A DNA stretch of 64,000 bases from an uncultured Blautia sp. (lineage in GTDB: Bacteria > Bacillota > Clostridia > Lachnospirales > Lachnospiraceae). Below the pieces are notes generated by a model. That model ran no database searches. It was not told the DNA's origin and saw nothing but the letters and a program-made list of their open reading frames with translations. This document shows, in pieces, positions 26,366 to 34,932 of this stretch. Positions within the stretch are counted from its first letter, which is position 1; every line of letters starts with the position of its first letter. The stretch is taken from positions 1-64,000 of the forward strand of contig UQHF01000005.1 of assembly GCA_900540785.1 (NCBI GenBank), in the 5' to 3' direction. Position numbers and translations under genes: made by a program.

Positions 26366-28576
26366 TTATTCCTTACTTTTGCATATACGGTATTTTATCA
26401 TATCTTGCGTTCCTGTCCGTATTTTCCCGCCTTCCAGAGATTCTTCCACGACTTCTCCAAAAATCTCCAGAGAAACCGTCCGGGACTTTTCTGAGCGGAT
26501 TTTCCAGGTAAGGATACCGTCTTCTATCTTTGCGCTGCACATAAGCCCGTTTTCTCCGCGGAAGTTTTCAAAAGAAACTTCTTTTTCTTTCCACTCCTCC
26601 GGAATAGCAGGGAAAAGACGGATTTTTCCATCTTTCATCTGAAAAAGCATTTCCTGCAGAGCATCTGCGCCAAACATATTTCCCTCCAGCGTAAAGGGGC
26701 GGTACGTAAAATCTGAATATCCCTTTTTCTGAAAATCTCCGTTTAAGTGAAAACCATTAGGACCACAGAAATATTTCCAGAAAATATTCAGATATTCTGC
26801 GGCTTTTTCCCCGTTCCCCTGCAGAGCATATAAATGCGCCATCCAGGTGAATGTATAACCTACCCATTGCCCTGTGCCGAGACGTTCATAATCCTTTATT
26901 ACCGCGTCAATGATTTCCCTGCCCTCTCCCTCACAGGAAATTAAGCCGAGAGGAGAGACAGCGATAGCATTGGAAAAATGACGATGCGATTCCTCAAGAC
27001 TCTCATCCGGAGAAAGCATAAGAACCTTCTTTTCGTTTACAGCAAGTTTTGGAAGTCTTTTTCTTATCTCCTTCCATTTTTCTTCCATAGGATCTTTCAG
27101 AAAAATGCTGTATTTTTCCAGAGATTCATAAAGATTTAGCAGAAGAGCCAGATCATAATTGCTCATCGGGGTAAGCCATGCCTTTTCTGTATCATCATGA
27201 ATTTCCGGCGAACTGGACACAGGAAGCGAAAGCGTTCCGTCATCTCTCTCCTCCAGAAGCTCCCCGAGAAAAATCCCTGTTTCTTTCATATACGGGTATG
27301 CTCTCTCTCTTAAAAATTCCGCGTCTCCCGTATAACGATAATATTCTCCGAATCCGTGGGCAAGCCACGCCTGGTTTGCGGGAGAAAGAGAGTACATAGG
27401 CCAGCCTCCCAGAGGCTTGCCGTCAATTGTCATCACGCCGGGAAGACAGCATCCCCGGACATGGTAAAATTCTTTGGCAAATCGTTTTCCCTCTTCCAGC
27501 AGCTCCCATAAAAAGTCAAGAAATGCTTTTCCCTCCTCCAGATGGTTTGCTTTTAAGTAATGTGTGTAAGAAAGCTCCGTATTTAAGTCATGATGGTAAT
27601 CGCCTTTCCAGGGAGGAAGCGTTCCGTCGTCTGCCGTCCACACTCCCTGAAGCGGCATAGGCGCACATCCTTCTCTTGATGCAGAGGCAAAGAGATAATT
27701 TGCCATATACCACTGCTTCTCCATAAATTTATCAGGCAGGGATATGCTGCTCTCACCAAAGTAATGTTCCCACCAGGCTTCATGCTCCCTGAAAAACTCT
27801 TTTTCCGCTTTCTGCGCTACCTGGAGCAGAGATTTCTTTCCGTCAGAAAGCCAGTTCTCTCCGTCTTCTGAAGAAAGTATTTTCCACAGGATCCTTGTCC
27901 TTTCGCAGCTTTTTTCCACCAGCATTACAATGCCGTAGGAAAACTCTTCATTTACAGGCTGTATAAACCACTGAAGGTTCTGTTCCTCTCCGCGGCAGGC
28001 AGGCGGATACTTAAGCTCTTTTAAGGTTCCCTGAGAAATTTCCCTCTCCTCTTCCCGGTAGACATACTCTTTCTCCGTTCCTTTTTCCCCGAAGTCCGGA
28101 GAGAGAAGCTCTGCTGAAAAAGAATCTTCCGGCGCACAAACCTCAATAACGCCAATGTGTCTGACTGCATGAACCCAGGTCTTTATCCTGAGTGGAGATT
28201 TCTCATCTCCAAGCTTCATTTCTGCCACAGCTTTTCCAAGAGAAAGACTGGAACGAACCTCTCCTTTTATATCCGGAAAACGGATAATAATTTTTCCCGC
28301 AGGAAGTTTTGTAGGGGTTGGATAATAATAGGGAGCATCGAAAATTTCACGAATCTTTTTTACGTTCCCCTCTTTGGCAAGGCTCACAAGATTTTCGTAA
28401 GTAAAATCCTCTCTCTGCTCCCATAAAACTGTTTTATCCCATATATCTGTGCGGTCAAGACTGAACCGCATTTCCCGCGGTTCTCCCCAACAGAGACAGC
28501 CGCATTTTCCACTTCCCAGCGGGACGGCTTCGTCCCACCGGGAAATGCTCTTTTCCCATTTATAAAATGTATTCAT
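26366..28576 (-). CDS. GH95-like intracellular glycoside hydrolase with altered active-site residues
   Basis: A 736-aa protein with no signal peptide. The N-terminal beta domain starts WDEAVPLGSGKCGCLCWG; a central (alpha/alpha)6 barrel and C-terminal beta domain follow, as in GH95 alpha-L-fucosidase relatives. Barrel landmarks are HHDLNTEL at 328-335, SSSPE with Glu458, GTGQWVGYTF, and EGNMFGADALQEML from 631. In typical GH95 enzymes, as I recall them, the first motif has Asn where Asp330 stands and the last has Asp where Glu631 stands, so specificity may differ. It follows the sugar ABC genes. ATG 28576 is preferred; a GTG at 28591 overlaps the preceding small gene. Confidence 0.75.
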   Translation of the reverse strand: MNTFYKWEKSISRWDEAVPLGSGKCGCLCWGEPREMRFSLDRTDIWDKTVLWEQREDFTYENLVSLAKEGNVKKIREIFDAPYYYPTPTKLPAGKIIIRFPDIKGEVRSSLSLGKAVAEMKLGDEKSPLRIKTWVHAVRHIGVIEVCAPEDSFSAELLSPDFGEKGTEKEYVYREEEREISQGTLKELKYPPACRGEEQNLQWFIQPVNEEFSYGIVMLVEKSCERTRILWKILSSEDGENWLSDGKKSLLQVAQKAEKEFFREHEAWWEHYFGESSISLPDKFMEKQWYMANYLFASASREGCAPMPLQGVWTADDGTLPPWKGDYHHDLNTELSYTHYLKANHLEEGKAFLDFLWELLEEGKRFAKEFYHVRGCCLPGVMTIDGKPLGGWPMYSLSPANQAWLAHGFGEYYRYTGDAEFLRERAYPYMKETGIFLGELLEERDDGTLSLPVSSSPEIHDDTEKAWLTPMSNYDLALLLNLYESLEKYSIFLKDPMEEKWKEIRKRLPKLAVNEKKVLMLSPDESLEESHRHFSNAIAVSPLGLISCEGEGREIIDAVIKDYERLGTGQWVGYTFTWMAHLYALQGNGEKAAEYLNIFWKYFCGPNGFHLNGDFQKKGYSDFTYRPFTLEGNMFGADALQEMLFQMKDGKIRLFPAIPEEWKEKEVSFENFRGENGLMCSAKIEDGILTWKIRSEKSRTVSLEIFGEVVEESLEGGKIRTGTQDMIKYRICKSKE

Positions 28577-28587
28577 ATTATAAACTC

Positions 28588-28767
28588 TCACTTAAATTTT
28601 CTGTTATAACGGTACAGAAGGAAAAGAAGTCCTGCAAGACCAAGAAGCATCACCATGAGTCCCTGGACTCCAACATTTTTCTGTCCCATTACTACAAGTG
28701 CCACACACACAATAAAAAATACAACAGACAGAAGTGTGGTCAGTATATTTTTCGTTCTCTCGTTCAT
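28588..28767 (-). CDS. Small membrane protein (59 aa), DUF6903-like
   Basis: An open frame of 59 codons between the permease and hydrolase genes, starting MNERTKNILTTLLSVVFF, with two hydrophobic helices at about residues 8-27 and 35-51 and a basic end YNRKFK. A strong GGAGGT site lies seven bases before the ATG. I recall similar small proteins (DUF6903) in sugar ABC operons of Lachnospiraceae, but that name is from memory. Its role is unknown; it may associate with the permeases. It is easily missed because it is under 60 residues. Confidence 0.75.
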   Translation of the reverse strand: MNERTKNILTTLLSVVFFIVCVALVVMGQKNVGVQGLMVMLLGLAGLLFLLYRYNRKFK

Positions 28768-28795
28768 TCTATTTACCTCCAGTTCAGGAACAAAC

Positions 28796-29686
28796 TTAAC
28801 CTTTCAGTCCTCCAAGAGTCATACCCTGTGTCAGTTTCTTCTGTACACAGATATACAAAAGGAGTGTCGGAACCATAACAATTACAAGACCTGCATACAT
28901 CTGTCCATACTGTACAGCAGATTTCTGAGCTGCCATCAGGTTCATAAGACCTACCGGCAGTGTCTTGATTTCCGGTCTTGTAAGAAGGGTCATGGAAATA
29001 ATATACTCATTCCAGAATGCCAGGAAATTAAAGAGAATAACTGTCACAATACTCGGTTTCGCCATAGGCATAATAATCTGTATCATGGTTCTCCAGTATC
29101 CTGCTCCGTCCACATATGCCGCTTCCTCATAATCCTTTGCCAGAGATTTAAAATATCCGGAAAGAAGATAAATCGTAAACGGAAGCGCTGTAGAAGCATA
29201 TACGAGTGCCAGAACAAACAGATTATTCAGGAAAAACGGTGCCCCAAACCACTGGCGGAGCTTTGCATCTGCATCATTTAACATCAGGAAAATCGGAACA
29301 ACAATATAGTTTACGTTGATAAAAAGTCCTGCCATAAATAATACATTCCAGAATTTATTGCTCTTAAACTTAAATCTTGCAAGAACATAAGCTGCCGGAA
29401 GTGCGATCACGATCAGAAGCACGATTCCGAGAACAGTTACAAAAACAGAGTTCAGCATATAGGAACCCATATTTGCAGTTTCCCATGCGTCTACAAAGTT
29501 CTGGAAATGAAATCCCTTGGGAAGCGCCCACGGACTTCCGTAAAACTCTGAATTTTCTTTAATTGAAGCGACAAATACCCACGCAACGGGAACAATAATC
29601 GTAATTGCCAGAAGCGCCAGAACAAGATATATCAGCACTTTTGCCGCATTGAAGCCGGCATTGCTTTTTTTCCTCATATCAGCCAT
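28796..29686 (-). CDS. Carbohydrate ABC transporter permease (MalG type)
   Basis: An inner permease of a CUT1-type sugar importer, 296 aa, with about six membrane helices. The EAA-type loop EEAAYVDGAGYWRTMIQIIMP, which contacts the ATPase, is near residues 190-210, and the protein ends MTLGGLKG, typical of this family. AGGAGG precedes the ATG. It lies 12 nt after the partner permease gene. No ATPase is encoded in the cluster, so a shared MsmK-like ATPase elsewhere is expected. Confidence 0.93.
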   Translation of the reverse strand: MADMRKKSNAGFNAAKVLIYLVLALLAITIIVPVAWVFVASIKENSEFYGSPWALPKGFHFQNFVDAWETANMGSYMLNSVFVTVLGIVLLIVIALPAAYVLARFKFKSNKFWNVLFMAGLFINVNYIVVPIFLMLNDADAKLRQWFGAPFFLNNLFVLALVYASTALPFTIYLLSGYFKSLAKDYEEAAYVDGAGYWRTMIQIIMPMAKPSIVTVILFNFLAFWNEYIISMTLLTRPEIKTLPVGLMNLMAAQKSAVQYGQMYAGLVIVMVPTLLLYICVQKKLTQGMTLGGLKG

Positions 29687-29698
29687 CTTTTCTCCTCC

Positions 29699-30598
29699 TT
29701 AGAATTCGATTTCTTCACGTTTTGTTACCGCATTCAGGATAGCTGCAAGAGCAAAGGAGAACAGGAATACTGCAACACCGATTGCCATACCATATCCATA
29801 AGAAGAGTTTGTATAAGCCTCCTGATACATGTAACTTAAAAATACGTTGGAAGCGCCGTCCGGTCCGCCGTTTGTCATAGCTTTTACCATCAGGAAGCTC
29901 ATGTTAATGGTACTGATAACAAAGAAGGTTAAAGTTGTACGGATATTTGTCCAGATAAGCGGAAGCGTAATGGAGAAAAACTGTTTCAGTCTTCCCGCAC
30001 CTTCCAGACTGGCAGACTCGTAAAGGCTTTCCGGAATGTTTGCCATACTTGCCATATACATAACCATATAATATCCGATTGCCTGCCATACCATAGCAAT
30101 GATAATGCTGTAAATTACAATTTTCTGGCTTCCTAACCATAAGATCGGGTTATCCACACCGTCCTGTCCGCGGAAAATATTTAAAAAGGAATTTAAAAGT
30201 CCCTGATTTGGATCGTATATCGCAGAGAAAATAGCACTGATTACTACAACAGAAAGAATATTCGGAATGTAGAAAACAACACGGAAAAAAGTCTGTCCTT
30301 TTATTTTTTCTCTCGTGAGGATCGCAGCAAAAATAATTGCCATTGAAAAAGTCACGATCGTAACTACAACAATGAGAAGCACTGTGTTCTGAAAAGCCTG
30401 ATAAAACTTATCACTCTGCAGAAGCGTTTTGAAGTTGTCAAAACCTACGAACGTCTTTTCCGCTGTATATCCTCCCCATTTGTAAAGAGACATTTTGAAA
30501 ACATCAATTGTCGGAATAATCATAAAGATAACAAAAAGAATGACAGCCGGAGCAAGACAGCAAAAGATAAACCGGCTTCTGCCCTTTTTTTTCGTCAT
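29699..30598 (-). CDS. Carbohydrate ABC transporter permease (MalF type)
   Basis: The partner permease of 299 aa with about six membrane helices, starting with a basic tail and MIIPTIDVFKMSLYKWGGY. The EAA-type loop ESASLEGAGRLKQFFSITLPL lies near residues 195-215. It is translated from an ATG preceded by GGGAGAA. It follows the binding-protein gene after a hairpin that may lower read-through, and the MalG-type gene follows after 12 nt. Substrate is inferred from neighbours (oligosaccharides of host or plant origin). Confidence 0.93.
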   Translation of the reverse strand: MTKKKGRSRFIFCCLAPAVILFVIFMIIPTIDVFKMSLYKWGGYTAEKTFVGFDNFKTLLQSDKFYQAFQNTVLLIVVVTIVTFSMAIIFAAILTREKIKGQTFFRVVFYIPNILSVVVISAIFSAIYDPNQGLLNSFLNIFRGQDGVDNPILWLGSQKIVIYSIIIAMVWQAIGYYMVMYMASMANIPESLYESASLEGAGRLKQFFSITLPLIWTNIRTTLTFFVISTINMSFLMVKAMTNGGPDGASNVFLSYMYQEAYTNSSYGYGMAIGVAVFLFSFALAAILNAVTKREEIEF

Positions 30599-30623
30599 GT
30601 TTCATTTCTCCCTTCTTCATCTT

Positions 30624-30654
30624 AAAAACGGACGGTAATAGTACCGCCCGTTTT
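30624..30654 (-). terminator. Intra-operon hairpin between binding protein and permease genes
   Basis: Arms AAAACGGGCGGTA and TACCGTCCGTTTT (one mismatch) around a short loop, followed by TTTTT on the minus strand. Such partial terminators usually stabilise or over-express the binding-protein message. Confidence 0.65.
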
Positions 30655-30685
30655 GCTTTGCATGTTCAGTTGAACAGAACAGCTC

Positions 30686-32008
30686 TTATTTCAGTGCACC
30701 GCGAAGTGTATCACTGTCTTTCTTAACCTGCTCAACCCACTCGTCTTTTGTTTTGTCACCGCTTACAAGAGAGTTGATCGGGTCAAAGAATGTAGAACGA
30801 ACGGTTACACCTTCTACAGGTTCCGTTGTTGCAAATGCGTCCATAACTGCAACTGCGCCATCGTCGTAGATAGAGTAGTAAATCTTTGCGTCGCCGTCAA
30901 GTTTGTCTGCCATTCCCTGGATCGGCTGAACTGCTCCGCCGTCTTTTGCGAAGATTTCTGCAGCTTCATCAGAGTACAGATATGCGATAAACTGTTTTCC
31001 AAGGTCTTTGTTTACAGCACCCTTTGGCATCCAGATCTGCTCGAAGAATGTGTAGGAAGCTCTCTCGCCGCCTTCTTCTACTGCCGGAAGAGCTGTGAAG
31101 CCCCATTCAAATCCGTCAGCACGCGGAGCGTCTGCCATCTCTCCGATAACCCAGTTTCCGTTTGGCATGAACAGAGCTTTGTTATCAAGAATGAGCTGCT
31201 GGTTTTTACGGAAGTCATTGTCGTTTGCGTTTGCCGGAGTTGTTTTTTCTGTGTAAGAAGCAAGTTTTTCGATAATATCAAATGTCTTTGTTGCTCCCTC
31301 TGTTTCCCATACGCCTTCACCGTATTTTAAAGCTTCCTGGAAAGTATCAGCGCCTGCTGCTTCGTGGAGCAGAGCGTAGAAGAATGCGTCAAAGTATCCT
31401 GCTGTAGGATATGTAAATAATGCGATTCCTTCTTCGTTGGCTTTATCGCCAAGCTCCCACATTTCGTCCCATGTTTCCGGAACTTCCCAGCCTTTTTCTT
31501 CAAAGAGACCTTTGTTGTAGAAAAGTCCGCATGGTCCGTAGAACATCGGCATCAGATATGTTTTTCCATCTTCATATGGGTTTGTAATGGAGTTATCAAC
31601 AAATCCCGGAAGGATTTTATCTTTTACTTTTACATCTTCGCCCGGTACTGTCATTTCCAGTACGTCTGTCATCTCTTCCACGTTGTTATCTTTTACGAAA
31701 GTTTCTGTCAGAGCAGATTCAGAACCTACAGCTCTCATGATAACATCTGGATAATCTCCGGATTTCATAGCCGGTGTAATAATATCTTCCAGCTTCTTGT
31801 CGATTGTTAATTCAATCTTCACTCCCGGATTTGCTTCCTCGAATTTTGCACATACGTTTTTCCACATATCCTGTCCGTATGCTGTTTCAACTACTGCCAG
31901 CTTTAACACCTGCTCGTCATCTGCCATAACAGTTGTTGCCATTCCTGTTGTCATTCCTGCTACCATAGCTGCGGAAAGTACAAGGCTTGTCACTTTTTTC
32001 GCTTTCAT
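30686..32008 (-). CDS. Extracellular sugar-binding protein of ABC transporter
   Basis: A family 1 solute-binding protein of 440 aa. It has an N-terminal signal peptide (basic MKAKK, hydrophobic core, end TTVMA near residue 24) but no lipobox Cys, unusual for a Gram-positive binding protein. The mature part shows the typical pattern DMWKNVCAKFEEANPGVKIEL and the LWMP-like hinge IWMPKGAVNKDLGKQFIAYL. The ATG at 32008 has GGAGG at good spacing; a longer frame to 32044 has no start signals. It is the first gene of the sugar operon, behind a promoter with AraC-type repeats. Confidence 0.9.
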   Translation of the reverse strand: MKAKKVTSLVLSAAMVAGMTTGMATTVMADDEQVLKLAVVETAYGQDMWKNVCAKFEEANPGVKIELTIDKKLEDIITPAMKSGDYPDVIMRAVGSESALTETFVKDNNVEEMTDVLEMTVPGEDVKVKDKILPGFVDNSITNPYEDGKTYLMPMFYGPCGLFYNKGLFEEKGWEVPETWDEMWELGDKANEEGIALFTYPTAGYFDAFFYALLHEAAGADTFQEALKYGEGVWETEGATKTFDIIEKLASYTEKTTPANANDNDFRKNQQLILDNKALFMPNGNWVIGEMADAPRADGFEWGFTALPAVEEGGERASYTFFEQIWMPKGAVNKDLGKQFIAYLYSDEAAEIFAKDGGAVQPIQGMADKLDGDAKIYYSIYDDGAVAVMDAFATTEPVEGVTVRSTFFDPINSLVSGDKTKDEWVEQVKKDSDTLRGALK

Positions 32009-32073
32009 ATTTGTTTCCTCCTTTAGATTCTCTGCATTCTGCATAAAAAATACGGAACTGCTTTGTTGTTCTT

Positions 32074-32102
32074 ATCATATCTGAAAAAGAAATTTTTTTC
32101 AA
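32074..32102 (-). promoter_or_regulatory. Promoter of the sugar ABC operon
   Basis: Minus strand TTGAAA (32097-32102), 17-nt spacer, TATGAT (32074-32079). Two AGCAATAT repeats lie immediately upstream of the -35. Confidence 0.65.
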
Positions 32103-32107
32103 CTCGT

Positions 32108-32136
32108 ATATTGCTGTAAAATTTAGAAATATTGCT
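32108..32136 (-). promoter_or_regulatory. Direct repeat AGCAATAT x2, candidate AraC-family activator site
   Basis: On the minus strand AGCAATAT occurs at 32129-32136 and 32108-32115, 21 nt apart, ending 5 nt before the -35 of the sugar operon. This is the position and phasing expected for an AraC-family activator. A third copy on the plus strand at 32215-32222 lies in the leader of the divergent regulator gene, suggesting autoregulation. Confidence 0.5.
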
Positions 32137-32169
32137 CTTGTCTGTAAATTTTTTCCTGCAAAGTTTTTA

Positions 32170-32198
32170 TTGTGCTCCATCACGGTATCTGGTAAAAT
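32170..32198 (+). promoter_or_regulatory. Possible promoter of the first AraC-family gene
   Basis: TTGTGC (32170-32175), 17-nt spacer, TAAAAT (32193-32198), followed by AAAGGAG before the ATG at 32242. Confidence 0.5.
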
Positions 32199-32241
32199 AT
32201 TTTTATATTTTTAAAGCAATATTACTAAAGGAGATCTGCCT

Positions 32242-33078
32242 ATGAGTATGCGTAAATACCAGCTGGAAGGCGAGCCTGTCAGCCATCTCCCGGGACGGCT
32301 TATTTCCGTTTCCTCCTCTTTATACGAAAAAGACTGGAAGAGCATTCGCCACACCCACCCTTTTGTCGAACTTTTTTATGTAAAATCCGGCTCCGGCTCT
32401 TTTCTCATCGAAGACCAGAGCTTTCCCATATCAAAAGACGAACTGATCATAATAAATCCAAATGTGGAACATACGGAAGTGTCTCTTGACGATCCGCCCC
32501 TTGAATATATCACTCTCGGTATTGAAGATTTTCAGTTTTCCTTTTCCCATAAAGGCAGTTACCTTGCATTAAAGGATAAATCTGTCACAAAAAATCTGGG
32601 AATTTACTTTTCTTCTATCTTAAAAGAAGTAGAACACAGAGCTCCCGGTTATGAGCTTATCTGTCAGAATTTTCTCGAAAATTTAACGCTGCTTCTGATG
32701 CGCCAGACAGATTCCGCCTTTGAACTGATTCCTGTAGAAAACACCACACGTGAATGCAGCCGCATTAAGCGATATATTGATTCCCATTATCAGGACGACA
32801 TTACCCTGGACTCTCTGGCGAAAATGGCACATCTGAACAAATATTACTTTGTTCACGCTTTTACCAAATTTTACGGACAGTCCCCCATTCAGTATCTCAC
32901 TGCAATCCGTCTGAAAACAAGTAAAGACCTCCTGGAATCCAGCGATTATACCATCTCTGAAATTGCTCAGCTTTCCGGTTTTTCTTCCTCAAGCTATTTT
33001 GCCCAGTGTTTTCGGAAAAACTGCGGCATGACTGCCCTTGCTTATCGAAATCTCACCAGAAATAAAAACAGGATATAA
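32242..33078 (+). CDS. AraC-family transcriptional regulator, divergent to the sugar operon
   Basis: A 278-aa regulator with an N-terminal cupin-like sensing domain (the IRHTHPFVELFYVKSGSG segment, residues 30-50) and a C-terminal double helix-turn-helix of about 100 residues, including SLAKMAHLNKYYFVHAF and the second helix pair ISEIAQLSGFSSSSYFAQCF. It is transcribed divergently from the sugar-binding protein gene, with candidate operator repeats between them. It most likely activates the importer-hydrolase operon in response to a sugar. AAAGGAG precedes the ATG. Confidence 0.92.
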   Translation: MSMRKYQLEGEPVSHLPGRLISVSSSLYEKDWKSIRHTHPFVELFYVKSGSGSFLIEDQSFPISKDELIIINPNVEHTEVSLDDPPLEYITLGIEDFQFSFSHKGSYLALKDKSVTKNLGIYFSSILKEVEHRAPGYELICQNFLENLTLLLMRQTDSAFELIPVENTTRECSRIKRYIDSHYQDDITLDSLAKMAHLNKYYFVHAFTKFYGQSPIQYLTAIRLKTSKDLLESSDYTISEIAQLSGFSSSSYFAQCFRKNCGMTALAYRNLTRNKNRI

Positions 33079-33157
33079 GTTTTTATGCTGGCTTTTTTCT
33101 CACTTTTGGGCTATAATAAAAACAGATTCAGAACATTCATGCAAGGAGTTATAACGC

Positions 33158-34054
33158 ATGGCTTACGAGAGCATTCCTCTTTCGGAGGATATACATATAG
33201 AGAAACTTTATACCGTACATTATTTTGAGTACAGAAGCGATTTTTCTTATCCCGGAGAACGACATAACTTCTGGGAATTTCAGTGCGTGGACAAAGGGAG
33301 CGCAAAGGTTCAGACAGATGATAACGTACATATTTTAAACAGAGGACAGGTAATCTTCCACCGCCCCAATGAATTTCATAACCTGACGGCTGTGGGGCAG
33401 ACTGCCCCCAATATTGTAGTTATCTCTTTTGCATGCACCTCTCCCTGTATGGAATTTTTTGAGAAACGCATTTTAACCCTTTCCGACACTGAGAGGAATC
33501 TGATCGGAATGATCATCGCAGAGGCTGGAAAGTGCATCGCTTCCCCGCTCAACGATCCGTATCTTCAGAAAATGGAAATTAAAAAGGACAGCCTTTTCGG
33601 TTCCCAGCAGCTTATCCTTCTTTATCTGCAGGAACTTCTGATTTCCATGATACGACGCCACACCCTGCCGCAGATTTCCACTCCTGTAAACAGGCTTCCG
33701 GCGCCAAAAAACGGTTCCGATATATATAACAAGATTATTTTTTATCTGGAGGAACATATCCGGGAATTTGTTACGATAGAAGACATCTGTCACGACAATC
33801 TCATTGGACGCTCCCAGCTTCAGAAGCTTTTCAGAGAACAGCACCAGTGTGGGATCATCGAATTTTTTACAGATATGAAGGTAGAATTTGCAAAACAGCT
33901 TATCCGGGAAAATCAGCTGAATTTTACACAGATCTCCGATTTCCTGGGCTATTCTTCCATTCACTACTTTTCCCGCCAGTTCAAAAAAGTAACGGGAATG
34001 ACGCCGTCTGAATATTCCACTTCCATAAAAGCCCGCTCTGAACAGAAGCGCTGA
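33158..34054 (+). CDS. Second AraC-family transcriptional regulator
   Basis: A 298-aa regulator with an N-terminal cupin-like part (RHNFWEFQCVDKGSAKV) and a C-terminal AraC helix-turn-helix region: ICHDNLIGRSQLQKLFREQ and then FTQISDFLGYSSIHYFSRQFKKVTGMTPSEYS. It is a distinct lineage from the preceding regulator, judging by the sensing domain. It has its own TATAAT (33112-33117) and an AAGGAG site. It lies just before nagB and may control it or the sugar locus. The ligand is unknown. Confidence 0.9.
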   Translation: MAYESIPLSEDIHIEKLYTVHYFEYRSDFSYPGERHNFWEFQCVDKGSAKVQTDDNVHILNRGQVIFHRPNEFHNLTAVGQTAPNIVVISFACTSPCMEFFEKRILTLSDTERNLIGMIIAEAGKCIASPLNDPYLQKMEIKKDSLFGSQQLILLYLQELLISMIRRHTLPQISTPVNRLPAPKNGSDIYNKIIFYLEEHIREFVTIEDICHDNLIGRSQLQKLFREQHQCGIIEFFTDMKVEFAKQLIRENQLNFTQISDFLGYSSIHYFSRQFKKVTGMTPSEYSTSIKARSEQKR

Positions 34055-34107
34055 CGGGCAATGATAACGGTGGTTTTATAATTTTTTATATAAAGGAGAA
34101 ATAAAAC

Positions 34108-34842
34108 ATGAAAATCTACAAAGTCAAAAACTACGATGAATTAAGCCGTAAAGCGGCAAACATTATCGCTGCGCAGATCACTTTAAAGCCGGACAGCGTT
34201 GTCGGTCTTGCAACAGGATCTTCCCCTGTCGGTCTTTACAAAAATCTGGTATCCATGTATGAAAAAGGAGATCTTGATTTCTCTCAGATCACAACAGTAA
34301 ACCTGGACGAGTACAAAGGTCTTGACGGAACAAATGATCAGAGCTACCGTTACTTCATGAACGAAAATCTGCTCACAAAAGTAAACGTACCAATGGAGCG
34401 CACCTTTGTTCCGGACGGAACAATAGAAGATGCTGCTGCTGCCTGCGCCGCATATGATGAAATCTTAAACAGTGTCGGCACAGTTGACATTCAGCTTCTC
34501 GGCCTTGGTCACGACGGACACCTCGGCTTTAATGAGCCGGACGACCATTTCGAAGACGGAACCCACTGCGTACAGCTGACAGAAACAACCATTCAGGCAA
34601 ATAAGCGTTTCTTCGAAAAAGAAGAAGACGTTCCGCGTCAGGCATACACAATGGGGATCGGCGGAATCATGCGTGCAAAAATGCTTCTTGTTGTTGTCAG
34701 CGGCGAGGACAAGGCAGACATCTTAAATAAAGTTCTGACAGCACCTGTTTCCCCACAGATTCCGGGAACTATCCTTCGTTTCCACCCGAATGTAATTCTT
34801 GTAGCAGACGAGGCAGCTCTCTCCAAAACAGAGCTTGCATAA
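34108..34842 (+). CDS. nagB: Glucosamine-6-phosphate deaminase
   Basis: Converts glucosamine-6-phosphate to fructose-6-phosphate and ammonium, feeding amino sugars into glycolysis. The segments GLATGSSPVGLYKNL, NLDEYKGL, LGLGHDGHLGFNEP (catalytic Asp, His) and YTMGIGGIMRAK define NagB. At 244 aa it is full length. AAAGGAG precedes the ATG. nagA is not in the window. Its place beside a locus for N-acetylhexosamine handling fits use of host or mucin amino sugars. Confidence 0.96.
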   Translation: MKIYKVKNYDELSRKAANIIAAQITLKPDSVVGLATGSSPVGLYKNLVSMYEKGDLDFSQITTVNLDEYKGLDGTNDQSYRYFMNENLLTKVNVPMERTFVPDGTIEDAAAACAAYDEILNSVGTVDIQLLGLGHDGHLGFNEPDDHFEDGTHCVQLTETTIQANKRFFEKEEDVPRQAYTMGIGGIMRAKMLLVVVSGEDKADILNKVLTAPVSPQIPGTILRFHPNVILVADEAALSKTELA

Positions 34843-34885
34843 TTTCATTTTCCCTTTCAAAACGCGCGTCCGACGCGCACTGAAA

Positions 34886-34925
34886 AAGGCCGCTCCGGAA
34901 ATAATATCCGGCGCGGTCTTTTTCG
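34886..34925 (+). terminator. Terminator after nagB
   Basis: Hairpin with arms GGCCGCTCCGGA and TCCGGCGCGGTC (imperfect) around AATAATA, followed by TTTTTCG. A second GC-rich dyad, GCGCGT-CC-GACGCGC, precedes it at about 34864-34878. Confidence 0.65.
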
Positions 34926-34932
34926 CTTTTCT

